A stretch of 27,265 nucleotides of DNA from Erythrobacter sp. UBA2510. Lineage in GTDB: Bacteria > Pseudomonadota > Alphaproteobacteria > Sphingomonadales > Sphingomonadaceae. Each line of letters starts with the position of its first letter. The first letter of the stretch is position 1. The notes beneath the pieces were generated by a model. It worked only from the letters and a program-made list of their open reading frames with translations, was not told the DNA's origin and searched no databases. The stretch is from contig DDNW01000156.1 in the NCBI GenBank assembly GCA_002341345.1, forward strand, positions 14,532 to 41,796, written 5' to 3'. The translations under genes and the position numbers were made by a program. Shown one piece after another: positions 22,345 through 27,265 of the stretch.

Positions 22345-23498
22345 CGACCGATCACCAGCCGTTGTTGAAAGCCACCCTGGTCGCGGCGTTCGTCCCACAG
22401 GATTAGCGGCAAATCTGCCTTTGGCATCCACACCCTACCGACTTCGATCGCCATTGCGACGGGCAGCGCCGGAAAGACGTGAATCTCGGCATCATCACCA
22501 TGTGCGAGACGAATTGATGCGAAAGTCTGCCGGAGCAGCGTACGGAACGCCGCAAGGCATTCGGGGCGGCCCAGAATGTCATTGCCGGGGCTCTTTGCCT
22601 CGATCGCCCAGATTGGTACGTCGCCTCCAAGCACGCTGCTGATCCGTTCGTCATCAATCGTGGCGCTGATGCCCAGGTTTAACGCCACCTTTGGCGTGGT
22701 TCGTGGTTCGGCTCGGCGATCGAGAAAGGTGATCGGCGGCCAATTTTCGCGCCACACCCAGCCTTTGGGTTCGCGCGAAATCTGGCGCACATCGACATCG
22801 GCGATATCGCTTAGCAGGCTGCCAAGCTGGATCAGTAGGGGCTGTGGCGCGATCGCAAACACGCTCACATGTCGAATTTCGCCTTGGCGGAGACGTTCAC
22901 CCACCCGCAATTCGAACTGCCGAGCGAGATGGTCACGCTGAAATTGCCAATAAGCAGCGTCATTCTCACTGAAGCTGGAGTCTTTGAGCTCAAGCGTTAG
23001 CGGATGGCCAAGTGGATAGCGCGCCGGTAACACCGCTGCCCGGCTGTGCGTAGCAGAGACCGGACAATCATGTTCCCCGATGCGCGCGGCATAATGGAGT
23101 AGGTGCGTGGCCCGGTCAGCATCAATCGCAGTGACTAGCGCTATCCGAGCTTCATGTGCTGTTTTCATCTCGAGAAGCCGCGCTTCAGGGTGACCCACAA
23201 CCTCCTCGCGATCAATCAGGCGGTGGTGCACGTCACAAAGCAGCATCAGGTTGTTGATGTCGTCGGCCAGCGCATGGGAACGGACCGGGTCGCCACGCGG
23301 ACCGTCGGGCGCAGCTGCGACGATGTGCGCGATATAGGAGGTGTTGAGCTTCTCAGCGCCAGAAATGATGTCGCCGAGCAGGGGTTTGTTACAGCCAGAA
23401 TATTGGCAATTGCCACCAGCTCGGGTCCACAGGATCAAGCGGTTTTTCTCGGACACCCGGACTGCCGCGCGCCCCTTGCCCTTGATGATGCGGGTCAT
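22341..23498 (-). CDS. cap5: Cap5-like CBASS effector: HNH endonuclease fused to SAVED domain
   Basis: The protein has 385 residues. The N-terminal 110 residues are an HNH nuclease: C31 and C36 in NCQYSGC, H58 in AHIV, DDINNLMLLCDVHHRLID (N82/N83, C88, H91, H92), the usual beta-beta-alpha metal arrangement. The C-terminal 220 residues are a SAVED cyclic-nucleotide sensor, recognised from VSVFAIAPQPLLIQLGSLL, WAIEAKSPGNDIL and HVFPALPVAMAIEVGR. In Cap5, the CD-NTase product binds SAVED, drives oligomer formation and lets HNH cut double-stranded DNA. Its start overlaps the E2 gene stop by four bases. This is the executing arm of the system. Confidence 0.93.
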   Translation of the reverse strand: MTRIIKGKGRAAVRVSEKNRLILWTRAGGNCQYSGCNKPLLGDIISGAEKLNTSYIAHIVAAAPDGPRGDPVRSHALADDINNLMLLCDVHHRLIDREEVVGHPEARLLEMKTAHEARIALVTAIDADRATHLLHYAARIGEHDCPVSATHSRAAVLPARYPLGHPLTLELKDSSFSENDAAYWQFQRDHLARQFELRVGERLRQGEIRHVSVFAIAPQPLLIQLGSLLSDIADVDVRQISREPKGWVWRENWPPITFLDRRAEPRTTPKVALNLGISATIDDERISSVLGGDVPIWAIEAKSPGNDILGRPECLAAFRTLLRQTFASIRLAHGDDAEIHVFPALPVAMAIEVGRVWMPKADLPLILWDERRDQGGFQQRLVIGR

Positions 23499-24190
23499 GC
23501 GGCCCTCACCAGCAGTTCGGGAACGGGATCGTTGATCGGATTACGCAACCGCGAGAAATCGATGTCGCGAAGCCGATCGGCCAGCATCCGCCGATCGACC
23601 GTTCCGGACTGACGCTGCTTGATAGTGGCGATGGTCAGGCGACTTGTGTGCATTCCCGTGACCGTGCTGGTCCGTTGCAGCTTCCGCTGCCATCCTGACC
23701 GTCCGTTGCCAAAGGCTTCCAGAGGCTGCGAGGCGCCATGGTCGCGGCCGCCGCCATGCCAAATGCCTGTCGCTTGCCACGCCTCGTAGAAGCGCAGCCA
23801 TTCGGCAATCCAGGGCACGGTCGTCGCGCCGATCGCTTGCGAGGTGTCCCATCCTCCGCAGGCGGGATCGAATAGGCAGAGGTTAGGATCGTCCGGCTCA
23901 TCGTAGACATGCGGGATCGGCGTGTCGGGATCTTCCGCACGCCGCTCGATGCGGGGTGAGAGTATGCGTACTTCCGGAAACCACGCATGGGCATATTCGA
24001 AGCCCTGCTGGAAGTGCCGGCGCACATAGAGGATCGATACTTCGTAGCCTTGCGACAAACCATACACTCGGCCGCGCCACAGCGCGAGATCGTCTCCCAG
24101 CAGGACGGTGCGGAAGGGCCAGTCACGCCTCAGCAGGCGATCCTGTTGCCACAGAGGGAGCGGCGGCGCGTTGTTGGTCAGTCGCGCCAT
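23495..24190 (-). CDS. E2-like protein of type II (short) CBASS
   Basis: The protein has 231 residues. The core matches prokaryotic E2-like (Prok-E2) proteins of short type II CBASS: HAWFPEVRIL, IPHVY (H94), then LCLFDP with the likely catalytic C105, TTVPWIAEWLRFYEAWQATG and WHGGG. In this class, the E2-like enzyme conjugates or primes the CD-NTase, without the E1 and isopeptidase of long type II. No E1 or JAB gene is present, which supports the short form. Its start lies 13 bases before the CD-NTase stop, and its own stop overlaps the cap5 ATG. A basic tail after residue 165 is unusual. Confidence 0.85.
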   Translation of the reverse strand: MARLTNNAPPLPLWQQDRLLRRDWPFRTVLLGDDLALWRGRVYGLSQGYEVSILYVRRHFQQGFEYAHAWFPEVRILSPRIERRAEDPDTPIPHVYDEPDDPNLCLFDPACGGWDTSQAIGATTVPWIAEWLRFYEAWQATGIWHGGGRDHGASQPLEAFGNGRSGWQRKLQRTSTVTGMHTSRLTIATIKQRQSGTVDRRMLADRLRDIDFSRLRNPINDPVPELLVRAA

Positions 24191-25539
24191 CGAGTGCCGC
24201 CATAAAAAGAGGTTTGCGGCGTTGCGTGGGCCTGCGAGCTGGTCGCTGCAGCCATTGTCGGCAAGACGAGTCTCCCAGTGTGCTTCTGGTACCGGCTTTC
24301 GCCCAGTTCCTTGGCCCGACCCATCCGGTCGGCGAAAGCACGGACCGCTTCCCCGGCAGCATGTTCACCGAACAATTCGGCGAGGATTTCCTGGCGCTCC
24401 CGAAGCGTCACTTCGTCATGGACGTAGCGATAGAGCTGGCGGACCAGATGGTTGAGATCGCCAAGCCAGAGCGATTGGTCATAACCGCTGCCCGGCCAAC
24501 GATCTGTCAACACATCTGCCTCGCAGCGTGGGTTGGTCTCATGGATGTAGGTGCTACTGTTGACGTGATATGCGAAACGGTCGCGCAAAGCGACTGCATG
24601 CTCCAGCAATGCTTCGGCAAAAGTAGGGCTGGAGGCGCGAAAGCCTGCCACTAGCTTGGCCAGCAGCACGCTCGGCGGGCAGCGACGATCACGCAGATCA
24701 TAGCGCAGATTGCGGAACCGTTTGATAAGCTGGAGGCTGGCGAGGGCGCGCGACATGCCATGCGGTCCCACCTGAGCTGGCAGCGGCTCGACGTCGGCGC
24801 GTTTAGCCAGTACCCGCGCACTATCGACCGCGATGACGAACAAGGGTTCGGGCGGAGTCTGTTCCTTGAACCATTCGGTGAAGCCGAACGGATTGGCTGT
24901 GACGCGCTTGCCGGGATTGTTCGGCTCCTCGACGCGGTGGTGGAAGATAGTGCTCTGCCGCGCCAGGGTTCCGAGCTGCAGAATTGCCGGGGTTAGGTCG
25001 ACATGCATCTTGTCGGCATATTGAACTTGGACGCAGCGCGTGCAGCGCGTCGTTACCTTGTAGTAGCGCGAGCCCGGCTCGCCACGGATGGTATGGTAGA
25101 GCAGGTCCAGCACAAATGCGGGTCCACGATCGATTTCAGGATCAAGCTCCAGCATGGCATCGATATCGAACTCATCGTTGGTCGCGCGCGAGGCTACGGA
25201 TGATCCCTGCGCGGCACCGCCTTGACCGTAAACCCGCCGAACACGCCCTTTCAGCGGACTGCCATCGCGCTCCACCCATTCGCCGAGTGTATTATACCGT
25301 TGCTCGGCCACCGCATATTGCGATGGCGGGAGCTGAACCCCGGCGAGCACATCAGCGAGCAGAATGTCGGCTTCGCTGGCAAGCGCGTTCGGACGAGAGG
25401 AGACTGGTGTATCGGCTCGCACGGAGTGGGCGATCTGGCGATTGGTTGGCTCGGCATCGCCGCTGGTCCGATTGCGGGACGCGAGGTCGGTGCCGGCGAA
25501 CTGATGCGCGGACTCACCGGTATTCTTCATGGCATCCAT
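24178..25539 (-). CDS. CD-NTase (cGAS/DncV-like nucleotidyltransferase) of CBASS
   Basis: The protein has 453 residues. The nucleotidyltransferase signature is QGSSVASRATNDEFDIDAM: GSS at 112-114 and metal-binding D125 and D127. A third acidic residue is D181 in MHVDLTP. The palm continues through FGFTEWFKEQ, and the helical lobe follows. It makes a cyclic di- or trinucleotide on phage infection to signal to Cap5; the product cannot be read from sequence. The first 55 residues are a disordered-looking Ser/Thr-rich extension, but AAAGGAG nine bases before ATG 25539 supports this start. The C terminus reads SFYGG followed by TRWRD, which is notable because a terminal Gly is expected for conjugation. 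Confidence 0.93.
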   Translation of the reverse strand: MDAMKNTGESAHQFAGTDLASRNRTSGDAEPTNRQIAHSVRADTPVSSRPNALASEADILLADVLAGVQLPPSQYAVAEQRYNTLGEWVERDGSPLKGRVRRVYGQGGAAQGSSVASRATNDEFDIDAMLELDPEIDRGPAFVLDLLYHTIRGEPGSRYYKVTTRCTRCVQVQYADKMHVDLTPAILQLGTLARQSTIFHHRVEEPNNPGKRVTANPFGFTEWFKEQTPPEPLFVIAVDSARVLAKRADVEPLPAQVGPHGMSRALASLQLIKRFRNLRYDLRDRRCPPSVLLAKLVAGFRASSPTFAEALLEHAVALRDRFAYHVNSSTYIHETNPRCEADVLTDRWPGSGYDQSLWLGDLNHLVRQLYRYVHDEVTLRERQEILAELFGEHAAGEAVRAFADRMGRAKELGESRYQKHTGRLVLPTMAAATSSQAHATPQTSFYGGTRWRD

Positions 25540-25557
25540 ATTGCCAAGCTCCTTTAC

Positions 25558-25574
25558 GGTCCCAAATCGGGAAC
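25558..25574. promoter_or_regulatory. Inverted repeat O1 over the CBASS start region
   Basis: GGTCCC-AAATC-GGGAAC is a 17-base near-perfect inverted repeat (one mismatch) with the same half-site as O2 at 25618-25634. The centres are 60 bases apart. O1 lies just downstream of the predicted CBASS promoter, so a protein bound there would block transcription. The likely binder is the HTH-peptidase protein encoded at 25980. Confidence 0.7.
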
Positions 25575-25580
25575 GCTTTT

Positions 25581-25609
25581 ATAATCTCACGATCCGCAGC
25601 GATTCGCAA
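25581..25609 (-). promoter_or_regulatory. Predicted sigma70-type promoter of the CBASS operon
   Basis: On the minus strand, TTGCGA (25609-25604) and GATTAT (25586-25581) are separated by 17 bases. The start of transcription should be near 25573, inside O1, about 35 bases before the CD-NTase ATG. The match is fair rather than strong. Confidence 0.5.
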
Positions 25610-25617
25610 CCATCAAC

Positions 25618-25634
25618 GTTCCCGAAATGGGAAC
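25618..25634. promoter_or_regulatory. Inverted repeat O2 over the rightward promoter
   Basis: GTTCCC-GAAAT-GGGAAC is a perfect 6+6 inverted repeat. It precedes a TATACT box (25638-25643) expected to drive the toxin/HTH-peptidase genes rightward. O1 and O2 together place one repressor over each divergent promoter. O2 also argues that the toxin starts at 25675 rather than at the ATG at 25627 lying inside O2. Confidence 0.7.
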
Positions 25635-25674
25635 AATTATACTTGCGAAAAATGTCGGGCTATGCGATCAGGGA

Positions 25675-25983
25675 ATGAGATTGATTGGACGACCATTATT
25701 TTTGCGTCTGGCCGAGGTTGCGGATGAAAAGCTGCAAGATGACTTGCGCGCATTGGCCGCCGAGGTTGAAGCGGCATCGTGGAAATCTTCGAAGAGCCTT
25801 AAGCGGGCCTTTCCAGAAGCGCGTATTGAGGGGCGCCGGGTCATCATCGACCTTGACGAGCGCCATTGTGCGGTGATCATTATAGACTACGAGAGGAGCG
25901 TTAGCGTGGTGGAATACGCTGGAGCGAGCGCAAAATATCGATTGGCGGCTGCGACCGCCGCAAATTCAGGGCGGCGCAAGTGA
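25675..25983 (+). CDS. HigB-like toxin (putative mRNA interferase)
   Basis: Read from ATG 25675 the protein is 102 residues; a longer frame from 25627 begins inside operator O2 and is unlikely. The pattern resembles HigB/RelE toxins: an N-terminal helix, then WKSSKSLKRAFPEARIEG, the strand GRRVIIDLDERHCAVIIIDYE and SVSVVEYAGASAKY. HigB toxins cut translated mRNA. The GTG of the next gene overlaps the stop (GTGA), the toxin-first order typical of higBA. The match is moderate because family sequences are variable. It could be a degenerate or regulatory relative. Confidence 0.65.
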   Translation: MRLIGRPLFLRLAEVADEKLQDDLRALAAEVEAASWKSSKSLKRAFPEARIEGRRVIIDLDERHCAVIIIDYERSVSVVEYAGASAKYRLAAATAANSGRRK

Positions 25984-27134
25984 GTCTCGTGAAGACCGTG
26001 CGCTCCGAGGCTCAGTATGAGGAGATGACGGCACGGCTAGCCGAGTTGGTCGCTTCTGGCGGACCGGGAGAGGAAATCGAGCTGCTTTCTCTTGTGCTTG
26101 AGGACTATGAGCGCAAGCACTACGAGATTGAGGCTCCCTCCCCGTTGGCCGCAATACGCTTTCGTATGAAGCAGGCATCGCTGACCTCTCGGGACCTCGA
26201 ACCCTTCATCGGATCGCGTTCCCGTGTCTCTGAAGTTTTGTCTGGCACGAGATCCCTATCGCTGGATATGATCCGAGCCCTTAACCGTCATCTTGGCATA
26301 CCAGCTGACGCCCTCATCAAGGAGGATGTCTCGCAACAAGAGACTGCGATCGAAGCACCTTCTGCAAATGCGATTAAGAAACTTCGCGATCTCGGGGTGA
26401 TGAAAGCGAAAGAGGGATTTGAGGCCTTCATGGTCCGGATGGCCGGACCGGATCACGTGCCGGCCTTCCTGCGCAAGTCGCGCACCGAGCGCACCAACGC
26501 AAAAACAGATCAGGCCGCACTAACGGCTTGGCTGGCGGCCGTGCGTCATTTCGCGGATCAGGCAAAGGTGTCCAAGCCGAAGAAGAAGATGCGGGGAGCC
26601 GCGGCAGGTCGAAAGCTGGCACAGCTCAGCACGCTTCCAGACGGTCCGAAGAAAGCGCGAGAGCTTCTTCGCGAGTGGGGCATCGTCCTCGTCACGCTAG
26701 ATCATCTTCCCGGCACCTATTTGGATGGGGCTGCCATGCGCGGCAAAGACGGGGCTGATATCATAGCCATGACGTTGCGGCACGATCGCATAGACAACTT
26801 CTGGTTCACGCTCCTCCACGAATTCTGCCATGTGTCCGAACATCTGGCGGAGGATACGCCTCTCATACTCGACGATCTTGATCTGAGGAGCTCGGAGGAG
26901 ATCGAGGAGGAAGCCGACCTTTTCGCGCAGGATGCGCTTATCCCAGCGAATATTTGGAAGAAATACGTCACGCCAGAAATGAGTACCGAGGAATTGGAAC
27001 TCGTTGCCAAGAAGGCCAAGGTGCACGTGGCCATCTTGGCAGGTCGCTGGCAAAGAGAGCATTCTGACTACCGGCGCTTCGCGAAGAAGCTGGGACGCGG
27101 TGAAGTACGCTGCCAATTTAGGAAGCGCACTTAG
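25980..27134 (+). CDS. HTH-ImmA/IrrE metallopeptidase fusion (antitoxin/regulator)
   Basis: The protein has 384 residues from GTG 25980. Residues 55-112 are a HigA/XRE-type helix-turn-helix (IRFRMKQASLTSRDLEPFI, then SRVSEVLSGTRSLSLDMIRALNRHLGIP). Residues 225-330 are an ImmA/IrrE zinc peptidase: HEFCH (H280, E281, H284) and a downstream EEADLFAQDALIP with the third ligand E311. Such proteins repress transcription and are removed by cleavage of themselves or of a partner on stress. It overlaps the HigB-like gene and is divergent from CBASS. The CapH/CapP pair of other CBASS loci has an HTH repressor and an ImmA-like protease in separate chains; here they are in one chain, after a toxin gene. 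A role as CBASS regulator is inference. Confidence 0.88.
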   Translation: MSLVKTVRSEAQYEEMTARLAELVASGGPGEEIELLSLVLEDYERKHYEIEAPSPLAAIRFRMKQASLTSRDLEPFIGSRSRVSEVLSGTRSLSLDMIRALNRHLGIPADALIKEDVSQQETAIEAPSANAIKKLRDLGVMKAKEGFEAFMVRMAGPDHVPAFLRKSRTERTNAKTDQAALTAWLAAVRHFADQAKVSKPKKKMRGAAAGRKLAQLSTLPDGPKKARELLREWGIVLVTLDHLPGTYLDGAAMRGKDGADIIAMTLRHDRIDNFWFTLLHEFCHVSEHLAEDTPLILDDLDLRSSEEIEEEADLFAQDALIPANIWKKYVTPEMSTEELELVAKKAKVHVAILAGRWQREHSDYRRFAKKLGRGEVRCQFRKRT

Positions 27135-27265
27135 ATTTTTAGGCAATAGGAAGCTAGCGTAAGTTGCGAATAAGCCTGCTGTTGTGACGCATGCGCAATA
27201 ACCGCTCTTCGGTCCTAAGTTCTCAAACCGGACATTCCGCTTATGATGCTGTGGACGGCTCTCCA
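27135..27265. other. Window end, no gene seen
   Basis: After the HTH-peptidase stop, the last 131 bases contain no supported gene, tRNA or clear terminator. The sequence is less GC-rich than the genes. The attachment site of the island was not found here. Confidence 0.5.

Noticed and set aside
23954..24654. 232-residue plus-strand open frame
   Set aside because: It is antisense to the E2-like and CD-NTase genes, both with clear motifs and coupled starts.
24984..25727. 247-residue plus-strand frame antisense to the CD-NTase that runs through both operators
   Set aside because: Arg/His-rich out-of-frame read over a well-supported gene and control region.
1..27265. CRISPR array, rRNA or insertion sequence
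   Set aside because: I saw no regularly spaced repeats, no rRNA segments and no DDE transposase; the only recombinases are the tyrosine integrase and the serine recombinase.

Overview
The window looks like an accessory (defence and mobile-element) region of an alphaproteobacterial chromosome, most likely a sphingomonad or close relative. The reasons are moderately high G+C content, an alphaproteobacterial-type phage integrase, and a serine recombinase/ParB/RepB-C triplet of the kind common in that group. This assignment is inference from codon use and protein families; no database search was run.

Layout. (1) 1-1703 is a decaying heavy-metal patch: a small MerF-like membrane protein, a HisI paralogue, a frameshifted remnant of a GDCCVxC-type cysteine protein, and an N-terminally truncated CcdA-like membrane protein. 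(2) 1796-1872 is tRNA-Arg(CCG) on the minus strand. (3) 2234-4340 is an integration/regulation module: a tyrosine integrase, a short excisionase-like HTH protein, a divergent XRE repressor-like gene and a small membrane protein. (4) 4361-12133 is a multi-gene, apparently co-transcribed defence locus: an MmeI-like DNA methyltransferase, a PLD-type nuclease, an RHH/ParE toxin-antitoxin pair, an SF2 helicase and a T5orf172-type GIY-YIG protein. From the antitoxin onward the genes overlap by a few bases, so the toxin-antitoxin pair is physically welded into the locus. (5) 12244-16330 is a probable serine-recombinase mobile element: an HTH regulator, a large serine recombinase, two ParB-family proteins and palindromic DNA. 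It abuts a decayed DJ-1/PfpI-family (isonitrile-hydratase-like) gene fragment. (6) 16581-18927 holds a strikingly structured leader, a secreted hypothetical protein, a YbjQ-like protein, a second GIY-YIG protein and a hypothetical protein. (7) 25539 down to 19210 (minus strand) is a CBASS antiphage operon of the short type II kind: a CD-NTase, an E2-like protein and a Cap5-like HNH-SAVED nuclease. It continues without a clear break into a DUF2235 hydrolase and an unrecognised 606-residue protein. (8) 25675-27134, divergent from CBASS, has a HigB-like toxin and an HTH-ImmA/IrrE metallopeptidase fusion. The shared control region carries two matching 17-bp inverted repeats placed over the two predicted promoters.

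How the parts may work together. The locus at 4361-12133 has the parts expected of restriction-like defence: modification, two candidate nucleases and a motor, with a toxin-antitoxin pair that could punish loss or malfunction. The CBASS operon would make a cyclic oligonucleotide on infection and activate the Cap5 nuclease, while the divergent HTH-peptidase protein is well placed to be its repressor/sensor, similar in parts to the CapH/CapP pair but in one chain. The two most original candidates here are the TA-embedded methyltransferase/PLD/helicase/GIY-YIG system and the CBASS operon with its HigB plus HTH-peptidase control unit.
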